Shown one piece after another: positions 32,633 to 44,593 of a stretch of DNA of 64,000 nucleotides; position 1 is the stretch's first letter; every line of letters starts with the position of its first letter. The position numbers and the translations under genes are program-made. The notes under the pieces were generated by a model. That model worked only from the letters and a program-made list of their open reading frames with translations, had not been told where the DNA came from and searched no databases. This stretch comes from Liopterus haemorrhoidalis. Its lineage: Eukaryota > Arthropoda > Insecta > Coleoptera > Dytiscidae. The stretch is from NCBI GenBank assembly GCA_963971575.1, contig OZ020625.1, positions 12,253,646 to 12,317,645 on the forward strand. The letters are read 5' to 3'.

Positions 32633-34685
32633 ATGTGAAGTGTGAATTTTCGCACATTTCAGGGTTTTGTTGGTGTTTAATAAGTGTAAGAAGCCAACGG
32701 GTCACATTCCATGTCAAGTGGTCTAGGGCTCCCCGCGCGACCATTTCAGATTTAGCTGAAATTTTGTGTGGAGGACTCCCTATGTCCCAAACAAACTTTG
32801 GTAAAATTTTAGGTTCGCCGGCGGAATATTTGTGGAGCTATAGCCCTTTGTTTGACCCCATACTGGAACCCGCGACAGTACGCCAGCGAGATTTCAATAA
32901 ATTTGAGTCCCAATATCTCATTCACAAGCTTCTCAAAATGCACGAAATTTTGCCAACTTGTACAACTTTATGGGCTTTATTCAATGATATTAATTAAACT
33001 TTTTATACATTGCACCCAAAAAGTGTAAAGTGGTTCAAAATTGGCCAAAATTTTTACGGTTCAGAAAAAATGTAAAGTTTAGTTTTCTACACAGCTATGG
33101 CTGTAGTTAAGCTACAGTCGTGATACTTTGCATATAGTGTCTCTGTATAACTCTCTTTTCAAATGTTTGGTTTTAACCTTTTAGCTACTCTTGTTAGCTT
33201 ACAAATTTAGTGTAAAGTCTGTGATTTGTGTAAAGTAGCCAAAAATAGGGTATTTTCAAACCGATTTTGCAAAAAAGAGTCATCCAGAAACTTTTTGAAA
33301 CCTATTCCATTAGAAAGAGCATGTTTTAAACCCCCTAAAAAAGTGTATATATGTTTCAACGCGGATATATAAGGCCCTAAAACCAGGTGCAAATCAGGGC
33401 GTCATGGCCACGGCGATGCTGTATGCTACAACATGCAATTCTCCTTTATCTTTCAAGAGGTCCCTACATAACGTTTTGACTATTTTTAGCATGATGTCTG
33501 TCGGTCTGTCTGTCCGTCCGTCCGTCCGTCTGTCCGTCTTTCCGTCTGTCCGTCTTTCCGTCTGTCCGTCCGTTTGTCTGTCTGTGGACACGTGCAGAGC
33601 ATATTCGGCTAAAAGGATTTTTATGAAACTTCATATTTAAGCTTCTAACATCAATGTGCCAAGTTGATCAACTTTTGGTAAAAATCGGTTGACTAGAAAT
33701 GGGAGTTTACTCGTGTCGATTTTAAGATTTTTGCGAATATTTAGGAATAGATAAATATTTAGAAAAAAATTATTTGACTAAAGTTGCTATAAATGCAATA
33801 ACTAACAACTTTTATTTGACACATTTTTTGATAAAATGAAAAAATTTTGAAAAATATTTCGAAATTGTTTCCAAGTATCTATTTTTTCATACTTATATGT
33901 AACGTTTCCATGATCATGATAAATAATATCTCTGTTAGAAAATATCAGGCTAAGTTATTTCTACTCTGCTGCTAAAATGTATTTTATGCAAGGACTTTGT
34001 GATGGCGGTCGATCCTGTGGTGACCACAGCTGATTTTTTTAAATTAAATGTAAATAATGAACCACAAATTAAAAAAATAATTAATTTCTCTCGTACGTTT
34101 CCAGCTCAAATCAATGTACATTACTTATAATTTTTTCAGATTTTTGGCCAAAATCGTGTTATAAGAAACAAATAAAAAAAAAAACTCTTCGTTTCTTAAT
34201 CCATGTCTTTCTTTTAATTCCTTCCTAAGAGTTACTTTTGATACCACGCAATTTTTTTTTTAAAAATAATATTTTTTTTCAATGACACAAAAAAATCGAT
34301 ATTTTTCTAAAAGCTAATCTGATCAAACACTTCTGTTAAACTATTTCGGTTCCTATCATTGTACCTTATTGAGTTCCTTTAAGTTTTTTGGATCAACCTC
34401 TCTGGGAGTGAGGGTGGGGGGCAAAAGTTTTTTAGCATATATTTAGCAAAAATCTCGTAAAAAAATATTTATTTTTTCATTAAATACATATTTGTTTATA
34501 TTTATTTTGTGATGTGGTTTTTGAACTCTTAATATTTTTCCTATATGTTGGTCTAAGAGTTATATAAGCGTGCCAAATTTCAACTTTCTATCTTAAGTCG
34601 TTTGGATACAATACAGACTACCGTACAGACAGACAGACACATGAGTGACTTTATAAAGGCTTTTTGGTGATCGTAAACCCTAAAA
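32633..34685 (-). repeat. tRNA-module repeat family, copy E (long, divergent)
   Basis: It begins gatgtgaagtgtgaattttcg and ends ggtgatcgtaaaccctaaaa, matching both family ends. It is about twice the normal length because another repeat (33401-34045) lies inside. No tRNA-like module is recognisable in it. Near 34380-34680 it matches the family's left part. Confidence 0.6.
33401..34045 (+). repeat. CTGT/CCGT-bearing ~620 bp repeat, copy 1
   Basis: Shares with 37735-38345 (inverse) and 57600-58225 (same strand) the string acataacgttttgactattt, a run of TCCG/TCTG units (33497-33585), aagtttcataaaaatcct-type sequence and a right part ending cacagctgattttt. No coding capacity; the open frames across the tetranucleotide run are artefacts. 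Confidence 0.8.
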
Positions 34686-34794
34686 ATAAGCACAGTCGTA
34701 TTATGGAATGCGTATACTTAATTCCTACTACTGTAACCGAGAACAAAATAGTCACAGATAAATAAATACTCAAAATACTTCACACAATTATTTA

Positions 34795-34984
34795 TTTATT
34801 TATTACTGCTGCCCAACAGTATAACTACCCAAAACGGGCAGGTACATAAATATACAAATAAAATTCATATCATTTTTCAAAAGTTTTCACTCCACGTGGA
34901 TTCAATTTTATAGTGTTTCTAAGTGTGGCTTAACGATGCAACTAATATTTCCTGTAATTTACACATCAGTATTAACTGCACATA
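34795..34984. other. Possible 3' end of a non-LTR element
   Basis: A (TATT)n start followed by tactgctgcccaacagtat resembles the reverse complement of a retrotransposon 3' tail with (AATA)n. No coding sequence is attached. Weak. Confidence 0.3.
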
Positions 34985-35687
34985 CGAGGTCTGTTCAAAA
35001 AGTATCGCGAATTTTGAATTTCCGCGGGTTACGTATATTCGATTTTCGATTTTTTTGTAGCGTTATGTTGGTACTCATGTCTCTCACTTATGCCGACAAG
35101 TTCGACCATTTTGAATGTTCAGTTAATTTTTGACAGTTGCTTTGCTTGCACGTGTTTTTGCTCGTCTTCGATTTTTGCCTATATCAAAAAATGGATCAAT
35201 GAATCTGTATCAAATTTTGTGTGAAAAACAAAATTAAGTGCGCGGACGCATTCCGAATGTTGACTGTGGCATATGGTGAAGCTACCTTGGACCGAAGCAA
35301 CGTTTATCGGTGGTACAAAAGGTTCTCCATTCAGGTCGCACGAAGAGCGTGCTGGACGCCCGAGCACGTCAACAACAGACGAAAACATTGATGAAGTGAA
35401 GAAAATAGTATTGGCCAATCGTCGAATCACCGTTAGAGAAGTTGCTGAGGACCTGAACATATCCTCTCGGACTTATCGCACGGCATCGAAGGAGGAGCTG
35501 AAGAAGATCACAAAAAAATATTTTTTCAATTGCTTCGAGGATTGGAAAGAACGTTGGCACAATGTATAATATCTGGTGGGGATTACTCTGAAGGGGACAA
35601 AATAGATATTCATGAATAAATAAATAATTTTTGAAAAAACACAAAATTCGTCACAAAATTTACACAAAAGTCAGTCAACAGACCTCG
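34985..35687 (+). mobile_element. mariner element, internally deleted
   Basis: Inverted ends CGAGGTCTGTT and (inverse) AACAGACCTCG between TA dinucleotides (34983-34984, 35688-35689). Confidence 0.85.
35195..35569 (+). pseudogene. mariner transposase fragments
   Basis: Across two frames: ADAFRMLTVAYGEATLDRSNVYRWYKRF (read 35245-35330, here cut by a frameshift), then RAGRPSTSTTDENIDEVKK and NRRITVREVAEDLNIS. These are the N-terminal helix-turn-helix region. The sequence then jumps directly to KYFFNCFEDWKERWHNV, the C-terminal end. The whole catalytic DD34D middle part is deleted, so this is a non-autonomous derivative of a mori/cecropia-like mariner. Confidence 0.85.
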
Positions 35688-35697
35688 TATATGGATA

Positions 35698-37300
35698 CTA
35701 GGTGAGCACCCGTGCTTCGCTACGGTATATTGACGATCTCATTAGTGTCATTAGTGTAAAATACACAGTTTGTTTTTAAACATGTGTATGAGTAACCTTT
35801 GTAAGCAAAAACCTAGTCGATATCTCATTTGTCCTAAGAGATATTGAAGAATCCGTGAAAAAACATTTTACTCTTTTTCACCACATAGAGGTCGAATTTC
35901 AAAAAATCCTCTCTTAGTGGGTTCTTTCGTCAAACTGAGTAAAAAAAACTTTCAAACTTTTTAAATATTTTAAAAAGAGATATATGCCAAAAAGGAATGT
36001 TATAACTCAAGAAACGAAGGAAATACGAATGCATCCACCCTTTTAATAATAATAATAATAATAAACTTTATTTACCTAGATACATATACATGTTTTAAGT
36101 CAGTCAACAAAAAAAATTAAGATAAAATACAAAAAATAAAGATAAAAATTGTCACATTTTAAAATTATAATCAAGAAACTCCTCTGTGGAATAAAACACA
36201 TTTTCCACAAAGAATGATTTTAAAAAGGATTTGAATTTATTATATTCCAAATTTCTAAGGATCGCAGGAAATTTGTTCATAAATTGTACTATTCCTAGAT
36301 TTGACTAACCTCAGAAAGTTGGGATATATGTTAGTCTTGTTTCTTGTGTTGTAGTTATGTATATCGACATAATTTTGATTTTCTCTCTCCTTTTTGTGGA
36401 GGTATAATAGACAATGGTACATATATATTGAAGGTACAGTCATTATTTTTAGTATGTTAAATTGACTTCTACAGTCGGACCTGTAGGGTGTAGACGTTAG
36501 AAGTCTTATTGCACGCCTTTGCAGAGAAAACACTCTTGAGGCTGCTGAAGAATGGCCCCATGCTAAGATGGCGTACGAAATTTGAGAATGGAATAACGCA
36601 TAGTACGTTGTCATTAAAACATCTTTTGAAACAGCATTCATTATATTCCTCAGGAGGAACATGGTTGAGCACAGTCTACCAGTCAAAACTTTAACATGGT
36701 GATTCCACGTCAAACCGGAATCAACATGCACTCCAAGAAACTTAACATGATCCTGGTTAACACGGTCATTTTTTCTTAATGTTATTAGAATTTCTTTTGC
36801 TTTTTTGCTTTTTTTAAAGCCGTTTGGCTTTTAGAAATGGCGTTCTCTAAATTCACTGCTTTTGTTACCATAGTGGTGTCGTCTGCATACAAAATACTGG
36901 GATGATCAATATAAGTTGGGAAGTCATTGATATATATTAGTAACAATAAAGGACCAAGGATGGAACCCTGCGGGACACCTGTATCAACAGTTAAGAGATC
37001 GGATTGATGGTTCCGGAGAGCGACGACCTGTTTTCTGTCTTTAAGGTATGATTTCAAAAGATCGCAACTGTTCTTATCAAACCCATAGTATTCTAGTTTT
37101 TTTATAAGAATCTGGTGAGATACGCAATCAAATGCTTAAGGGTTTAGGGGTTGGTTAGGGTAAAATTTTAAAATAAGTTGAAGTTTAACTAAGTATGGGT
37201 AACTTTTGTAAGCAAAAACCAAGTCAATATCTCAATAGTCCTAAGAGATATTGAGGAATCCGTGAAATCACATTTCAGCCCTTTTCCCCTCTGTTCAAAA
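35698..37300 (-). mobile_element. Helitron fragment (3' end kept), interrupted by a CR1 insertion
   Basis: CTAG at 35698-35701 is followed by gtgagcacccgtgcttcgctacgg, the same 3' hairpin as the Helitron at 29457, and then the same ~290 bp repeat unit. The unit resumes at 37137 after the CR1 insertion (36040-37135). The 5' end with TCTATATA is absent. Confidence 0.7.
36040..37135 (-). pseudogene. CR1/Jockey-type reverse transcriptase, 5'-truncated
   Basis: Minus strand. The first frame (37057-36785) has GVPQGSILGPLLLLIYIND (motif B) and LYADDTTMV (motif C, intact Asp pair). A frame break near 36770 is followed by a second frame (36731-36255): HVDSGLTWNHHVKVL, SYAILAWGHSSAASRVFSLQRRAIR and a C terminus with NYNTRNK and LVKSRNSTIYEQI. 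Motif A and everything upstream are missing. The 3' end is (TTA)n on the minus strand (taataataa at 36045-36060 on the plus strand). It is inserted into the Helitron repeat unit. Confidence 0.85.
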
Positions 37301-37734
37301 TATTCCTTACGCTGTAAAACCTACTTCAGATTTGTTGGTTATGATCATTATAACTAAGATATCATTTATCTTTATGACATATGTCAAATGGAATAACATT
37401 TATTGTGGCCAAGTGGTGGTCAGACCCAAGGCCAATAAAGTAAATAAAAAAAAAGAAATGACATTTCAAGAAAGTGAATTTTGTTTTAATACCAACATGA
37501 CATACAATTTCAAAGGTGCAAACTATTGAATGTATCAATTTGTAATTTTTACCAAAATATTTTAAATATTTCGAACCAATTTTAAATTAACACAAATAAG
37601 TTGTCACCTAGTGGCGCCGATATAAATGACCAAACTCGGCCGGTAAAAATTATTTATTTTTACCAAAGCGTGTTTTACTCACTGCATTATATTTACATTT
37701 TTGAAAATTTAAAACTTTAGTCGTAGAAATAAAA
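37301..37734. other. Unassigned intronic sequence
   Basis: AT-rich; one short open frame (37332-37529) that I do not recognise. No structural signal seen. Confidence 0.4.
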
Positions 37735-38345
37735 AAATCAGCTGTGGCCACCACAGGACCGACCGCCATCACAAAGTTCTTGTAACACATTCTAGCAGCA
37801 GAGTAGAAATAACTTGGCCTAATATTTTCTAACAGAGATATTATTTATCATGACCATGGAAACGTTACATACAAGTATGAAAAAATAGATAATATAATTT
37901 TTCAAAAAAATTTCGTTTATCAAAAAATAAAAGTTGTTAGTTATTGCATTTACCATATAGCAACTTTAGTTAAATAAATTTTTTCGAAATATTTTTCTGT
38001 TGCTATATATTCTCAAAAATCTTAAAATCGACACGAGTAAACTCCCATATCTAGTCAACCGATTTTACCAACAGTTGATCAACTCGTGCCATTAATGTCA
38101 AAAGCTTAAATATGAAGTTTCATAAAAATCCTTTTAGCCGAATTTGCTCTGCACTTGTACACAGACAGATGGACGGACAGGCAGACGGACGGACAGACAG
38201 ACAGACGGACAGACGGACAGTCAGACCGACAGACATCATGCTAAAAATAGTTAAAACGTTATGTAGGGACCTCAATTCGTGGAGATCCATCGAAATTTTT
38301 AAATGTCAAAATCGGTATGATCACAATGTTGGCGGTCAGTAAAAA
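37735..38345 (-). repeat. CTGT/CCGT-bearing ~620 bp repeat, copy 2 (inverted)
   Basis: Inverse of 33401-34045. It starts atcagctgtggccacc, has a GACAGACGGACA run at 38160-38236, and ends acaatgttggcggtcagta. Confidence 0.8.
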
Positions 38346-39122
38346 TAATAAAGCATTGAAAAAAATAATAATAAAGAAAAAAAGTCATATTTTTCTTACA
38401 CACTTTTATCAAAACCAAATATTTTTTAAAATAATTATTTTTCTGCTACTAATAATTTTAATTTATATTATTTTTGTGTAAACATATCAATTAATGCATA
38501 TGCATGAGTCCGCATCAGTCAAGTATATTAATAATTATAATATGTAAGAGCTTTCTTCAAATTTGTTTTTGACGTCATAGCACGCACCCACGCAGTGACA
38601 CACGTTGGCGTATTATATTATAGATTGTTTTTTTTTTTGTTTTTAACAGATAATTATATGTTTTTGATATTTTTTTTCATACCTTCAAATGATGCGGTTT
38701 CAGAGCCATGTTTCCCAAATCACACCGTCCTTTTGAACGATATTTTAAAAATAATTTATGTCTGTTAATCTAAGAGCTTTAAAAACATATATTGTGTTCA
38801 AATATTTTTTTGTTAATTTTAATTCGAATACCTAATATCATTATTTAGGTTTCTAAATATGTGCAGTATATTTTTATATAGCAAAGTTCTTTCAGATTTT
38901 GAAAATTGCGCCTATGGCTGCCATTGGTTGTCATATGTTCCGCCCCTTTGGTTTCGTATACATGACACATAAAATGAAAATATAATTCCAACATTCCAAC
39001 TGGTTATTAAAATTACGCTCTTCAAATAAATGCAACATTTGCCAAAATACAACTAGAATTTTAACAAAGTAATTTAAAGAAAATAAAAATGAAAAAAAAA
39101 ACAAAAAATAAAATTGTCTCCT

Positions 39123-39187
39123 CTAATCGGGAGCGAACCTAGGATTCAGGGAAGCTAGCGAGTATGCTAACCATTACACCATGATAC
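39123..39187 (-). other. tRNA-like module within repeat copy C
   Basis: The minus strand has A-box TGGTGTAATGG (39171-39181) and a good B-box AGGTTCGCTCCC (39129-39140), the best preserved of the family together with copy D. Confidence 0.55.
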
Positions 39188-39701
39188 GTCTTCTAGCCTA
39201 GTGTGTAACATAATTATAACTTTTGTAAATCGTCTACCAAAAAACACAAAAAATGCGTTATTTTCCGAAAACATAATCTGATCTAAAATTCCTGTTGTAC
39301 TATTCCTGTTCACATCAATGTACATTACTTAGAATTTTTTCAGATTTTTGGTTTAAACCATCTGGGCTACAGGGTGCGGGACAATTTTTTTTTGCACTAT
39401 TTTGGCAAAAATCGCATTAAAATAATTTATTTTGCAAAAATAAAATTTTGATCGTTAAGTCACGTACTAAGGGCTTTCATTTGATAACCTACTCAGAATT
39501 AAAAAAAAAATGTATGTATTTTTTTTTTTTTGTTCGATGAGCACATATCTGTTTATATTTTTAGGGCGATATGTTTTTTAGATGTTTTAGTATTTTTCCT
39601 ACGTGCGGGTCAAAGAGTTATATAAGCATCTCTCTAAGTTTAGCCGTTTGGCTACAACTTTTACCGAACAGACAGACAGACGACAAAGTTATGGTATAAG
39701 G

Positions 39702-40284
39702 CAGCGGTTTCCAAAGTGGGGGGCGTGCAAGATTCACCCAGGGGTCGCGGTTTAATTCCAAATATGTCATTTTTTTCATGTCGATCGTTATAATGTAGCA
39801 GCTAATAAAACAATAAAACTCAATCCAATCGTCCTTATTTCCACGCACGTGTATAAACGTGTTAACATCGTTCGCAGTATACTGCTCTGATTGTAGTCTC
39901 AATGTCATCTGTGTTCAACCGTCGATTAATAGTGGAAGACGAAATAAGAGTAGCTCTTTCTTCATATGAACCTCGTTTTAACGAATTATGTGCGAAGAAA
40001 CAAGCCCATACTTCACATTAAAATTTATTCATTTTTATTGTGTTTTGTATTACATTTAATATTAAAATAATTTCTTTTTATACACTTTTCGTGATTAATG
40101 TTGTGAGAATAAATATTTAAGAATTAGAGAAATTATTTACATAACATATTTGCACTACTTTTGTGATTATTATTTCAATAAAGACATTATTTACAAATTG
40201 TTTATAAATTTCCTAGTAGGGGGGCGCCAGAGATGGTATTTTTTTATAAAGGGGGCGTTAGTGAACAAAGTTTGGAAACCGCTG
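39702..40284 (+). mobile_element. hAT element (583 bp) with transposase tail
   Basis: Ends CAGCGGTTTCCAAAGT and (inverse) TTTGGAAACCGCTG; perfect 8 bp duplication gtataagg at 39694-39701 and 40285-40292. Confidence 0.9.
39911..40021 (+). pseudogene. hAT transposase C terminus (ZBED/FAM200-like)
   Basis: 36 codons and a TAA encode EDEIRVALSSYEPRFNELC followed by AKKQAHTSH. This is the characteristic last stretch of the hAT transposases related to vertebrate ZBED5/FAM200-type domesticated genes (LSxxxPRFxELCxxKQAxxSH). Only this tail survives. The preceding sequence of the element is unrelated in frame, so the copy is a short non-autonomous derivative. Confidence 0.8.
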
Positions 40285-40498
40285 GTATAAGGGTTTTTTG
40301 ATCATGCCTACCAAACCCTTAAAATGGTTTTATTGTAATGATTGTTATTTTATAATATTACATTAAAAATAAAACTAATTTTAATTAGTTTAAATAATTA
40401 CTTTCATACTAAATTTTTACCAGAAATTACCGGGCTGTATCACATTTTACAAATAATTATAAATTTAACAAATATTAGGAAATATCTGCTACATTTAC

Positions 40499-40725
40499 TA
40501 GGGTGACCAGATTTCAGTGAAGGGAAACCGGGACACAGGGAAAAAAAAGAAGGTCTTCACCTCCCAGATCCAAGTGAAGAGCAAACAAAAAGGTCCTTAC
40601 CTCCCAAATTCAAAGTGAAGAGCAAAAAAAAAGGTCCTCACCTCAAAAACCGGGACAATCGTCCCGAGAACATTTTTCGGGACACCGGGACAATTGACCT
40701 AAAACCGGGACGGATGTTCACCCTA
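40499..40725. mobile_element. hAT-type MITE with 8 bp duplication
   Basis: Ends TAGGGTGACCA and (inverse) TGTTCACCCTA; flanks acatttac at 40491-40498 and 40726-40733. The interior holds three ~42 bp direct repeats (aaggtc..cacctcc..agtgaagagcaaa). Confidence 0.85.
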
Positions 40726-40912
40726 ACATTTACTACTGTGCGAATAGTAAATTCAACAATGATCCTACTTATCAACTTGGTAGAAGAATAATTAACGTAA
40801 ATAAGTAAAATAATAAGAACTAAGAAAGTACAGAATGTGAGGTTTATTGCGTCCTTAGATTTAAATTTCATTAGTAAATGCAGTGTTGTAATGTATCTAG
40901 TTCAGGGCCGGC

Positions 40913-41055
40913 TCACAGGTCGGGACTTCGGGGATTTTTCCCGAGGCCCCGCGCTTAAAGGGGGATATTTCTAGCAATTATTAGTAGCTAGGGCAAGTTT
41001 TTGACACCAAATGCATTATTTTCCCGAGGCCCCGCAAAACCCACAGCCGGCACTG
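40913..41055. mobile_element. hAT-type MITE, 143 bp
   Basis: Ends CAGGGCCGGCTCACAG and (inverse) CCACAGCCGGCACTG; perfect 8 bp duplication atctagtt (40905-40912, 41056-41063). Confidence 0.9.
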
Positions 41056-41161
41056 ATCTAGTTACAAGTATCTACATACAAATTAGACACTTTTTGAAAT
41101 ATGTATCTGTATCTGTATCTAGATATTTAAATTTAAGTATCTTGTATGTGTATTTCAGATA

Positions 41162-41651
41162 CAGTAGAACCCCAATTATCCGGACCTCGATTATCCGGAT
41201 TTTTTCAAACGAGGAAATTATTTTACGCATTCGCTGTGTTACACCGCTGTGTATCGGTTTTCACGTCATGACGTGTCTGGACATGCGATTTAAATATTTT
41301 CTTTTGATATTACCGATATGTCATCGAAAAGAAAACGTGTTGTACTATCTTTAAAAGACAAATTAGATATCATAAGTGCATTGAAATGAGGTGACTCGGG
41401 ACGTTATTGGTATGATATATAAGGCGTCGGCACTTCCACAATATTGTATATAAAAAACAAGGTGATAAAATTACACAGTTTACTGAACGTATATACATAT
41501 ATCTATAAAAAAAGATTCATGCATAATGAACGTAATTTTTCTTTCCTATTTCTCTTCACTATTTTTTTTTTTTTCGATTATCCGGATTTTTCGTTATCCG
41601 GTCTACCTTCATCCCCGACCTAGTCCGGATAATCGAGGTTCTAGTGTACTG
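41162..41651 (+). mobile_element. Tigger/pogo-like MITE with truncated transposase start
   Basis: Ends CAGTAGAACCCCAATTATCC and (inverse) CGGATAATCGAGGTTCTAGTGTACTG; TA on the left. An ATG near 41320 begins MSSKRKRVVLSLKDKLDII, the N-terminal CENP-B-type helix-turn-helix of pogo transposases, and stops after about 23 codons. The rest of the transposase is missing. Confidence 0.85.
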
Positions 41652-41779
41652 TGATTGTTACTTTATTTTTATATGCTGATATAATAGTTTAATTATAAAT
41701 TGTAATTTTAAATATTTTGTTTTTACTATAAACAAAATTCAGAAAACAATTGAAATTCTGACGTTTACAAATTAATTTT

Positions 41780-41814
41780 ATATGGAAAATAAATATATAT
41801 ATATATATATATAC
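41780..41814. repeat. (TA)n microsatellite
   Basis: Short TA run left of a hairpin MITE. Confidence 0.7.
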
Positions 41815-41857
41815 TCGTTTTCGTAGCTTTTGAACGGCCGTAAAAATGGAGGTATTT

Positions 41858-41990
41858 AGGTATACTAGCGTCGACCAATCAACGCAGTTACGTCACATGA
41901 CGTAATAAACGACTGTATTGTCTGGAACAATACAATCCTTTGTTACGTCGTGTGACGTAATTGCGTTGATTCGCAGGCGCTAGTATACCT
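41858..41990. repeat. 133 bp hairpin MITE
   Basis: Outer arms aggtatactagcg / cgctagtatacct and inner ttacgtcacatgacgtaata / tgttacgtcgtgtgacgtaa are inverse. TGACGTAA-type sites resemble CRE/bZIP motifs, but as part of a palindrome this may be incidental. Confidence 0.7.
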
Positions 41991-43040
41991 CAATAGTAGG
42001 TACACATAAGAAAAATGGGACATTAGTAATGAAAACTAAGTTTTTGAATAACTATTATTGCTATTTTGATGAACAATTTACTAAAAACATATGAAAAATT
42101 ATATCCACACAAGTCGTTTGGGAGTGGACTGTGATTTTGTGAAGCTTTGGGCAAGACAAATTAAGGCCCTTGCAAAGTATCCAGTCATTGAAAATACAGT
42201 TTGATAATTTTTTTGAGGCATTTCTTCACTTGAGGCCTGGGGCTAGTCCGCCTCACCCAAGGGCCGGCCATGCTAGTGTGGATATTAAGTTCATTTCCTA
42301 ATTGAAATCATTAAGATAAGTAGGTGTGTTTTCTAAAGGACGTAAAATTGAATAAATTATTAAACGTTCATATAAATTTAACTTGTAATCCTGAGAATGT
42401 CAACTGAAATTTGGTTTATAAATTAAATTTGTATGGAATGAGAAAAAATATTAATAATCACATATTTTTTATCAGTAATTATTTATTTGTGATCAAAAAT
42501 GATCGTGACATTACACGAATTCCACTTCAATTAGGGCTAACATTTGATTGAAAGGAACATCTTCTTAACAAGAACATAGCTGCGTTACTATAAGAGTAAC
42601 ATTATTCTTATAGATACGCAGCTCATACGTCAGCACATGGCTAACACAATACATACGTTATTTAGTACAAATTTATTCCGTAGAACTGTGTTTTACCTTG
42701 AATTTAGTGGGCTTTTTGGTACGTGACGGTTATTTTTGAACAGCTTGTATAATACTGATTAACATGCTCTGTTTGTTTGGTAAAAAATATGGTATTTTCA
42801 TTTTTCAGTGTTTTTTCAAAAGTATCTAGCTGTATCTAGATATTTTTTTAAATGTATCTCTTACAACACTGAGTGTTGTATAATATTATTGTAATATTGT
42901 ATTATTTCAATATAGGTCCGAGTGGTAGTGGAAATAAGTATTTTAGTTTTGTGCCCTGTATTTTAATCAATTTTCAATAATAATTGTGCTGCGAAAATTA
43001 AATTTATTTCATTAAAGTAATATTGGGTGAGGTTGTGTAA
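41991..43040. other. Intronic sequence with a possible hAT end
   Basis: Mostly AT-rich and featureless. At 42225-42280 gaggcctggggctagtccgc and aagggccggccatgctag look like the right end of a degraded hAT element; no partner end found. Confidence 0.35.
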
Positions 43041-43051
43041 AATTTAGTGAG

Positions 43052-43495
43052 GTGTTAGAATACGCCATATCTATATGGTCTCCAACCCAACAGAGTTTGA
43101 TTAACAGACTGGAAAACGTGCAAATCAAATTTTGTAATTACGCACTTTATAAATCGGGTATTCATTACAGTGCTGTACCGAGAGGTGAACAACTATCCGC
43201 ACTTAATTTGAAACCTCTACAAGATAGGCGTCGGATTTTCGACTTATGTCTACTCCATAAGATAATGAACGGTACCACTGACGTTCCTGACATCCTCGCT
43301 AAAGTTGGACTGAGAGTTGCACCATACCCAACAAGGAACGTGGATTTATTCCACCTTACCAGGCGCCGAACATCTTACGGACTCAACTCCAGCCTGGACA
43401 GAATGTGCAAGCTCTACAATGACCTGGCCCCGGATTTGGATATTATGTGCTCTTCATACATTGCATTTAAAAATAATCTAAACCGTTTACTTTAG
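43052..43495 (+). pseudogene. CR1/Jockey-type ORF2 C-terminal fragment
   Basis: An uninterrupted frame of 147 codons reading AISIWSPTQQSLINRLENVQ, FCNYALYKSG, LKPLQDRRRIFDLCLLHKI and TRRRTSYGLNSSLDRMCKL. It ends at a stop followed by ~100 bp of T-rich sequence. This is the thumb and C-terminal domain of a CR1/Jockey-type polymerase, where x-IWSPxxxxxIxxLExVQ is a standard block. Palm and endonuclease are absent (5' truncation). Downstream, the natural (TAAA)-type 3' tail has expanded into the long microsatellite that follows. Confidence 0.8.
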
Positions 43496-43598
43496 TCCTG
43501 TTTATTTAGCATTTTTGTTTTTTTAATATATTTTTTGTAATTTTTTGTTGTTTTTTTTTTAATATTGTGTAATTTAGGTAATTTTATCCTGTATAGAC

Positions 43599-44007
<409 letters not shown>

Positions 44008-44590
44008 TAAAATTTATATTTGGTTACCACTGGTATGTTAGACAAGTGATAACATTGCTAATAAAATGCCTTTTTATTTAATTATTTATTATTTACCTAA
44101 ACAAATAAACATCACACTGAGTAAAAAATGACAGCACAAATATATACATACTTTTTAACAAAATATGAATGTTGCGATTTACGTTCCAGAATAATAAGTA
44201 AATCAAATATTACATTTTTATATTAAAAATTGTGGCTACTACAGCAGTTTTGTTTTGGCTATATAGGTTACGTATAAGTAGCATTCCTTTTACAACAAAT
44301 CTTAAGTATTCTCACCTTACCTTAGTTTGTCTAAGTTTTGAGAGCGTTTTGTTTATACAACTAAAAGTAAAGTAAAATAAGTTTTTCCTCCTCTTTTATT
44401 TTTAATGTTCTTTTCAGACTCTTTTTCGTTAATTGTTCTTTATAGACAAAAATAGTTTATGTACCGATGTGAATAAAAATATTCCATCATAATTCGCTCC
44501 TTTTGTATTGCATAGCATTACTTAGGTAAACCAAGTCAGTTTATTTAGCCATGCCAAGCCAAGCCAAGTATTTTACTTGTAAATGGAAAG
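44008..44590. other. Unassigned intronic sequence
   Basis: AT-rich, no recognisable element. Short ccaagccaagccaag run at about 44556. Confidence 0.4.
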
Positions 44591-44593
44591 AAC

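Larger units (their letters stand above)
38735..40325 (-). repeat. tRNA-module repeat family, copy C (holds a hAT insertion)
   Basis: Starts inside the family (gaacgatattttaaaaat) and ends at ctaccaaaccctt. It is interrupted by the hAT element at 39702-40284. Close in sequence to copy B. Confidence 0.8.

Noticed and set aside
33394..33640. Open frames on both strands at the TCCG/TCTG run
   Set aside because: Simple-repeat translation artefacts (RTDGRTDR / SVRPSVRL).
39618..39908. Minus-strand open frame crossing the hAT border
   Set aside because: It spans two different elements (repeat copy C and hAT) and is antisense to the recognised transposase tail.
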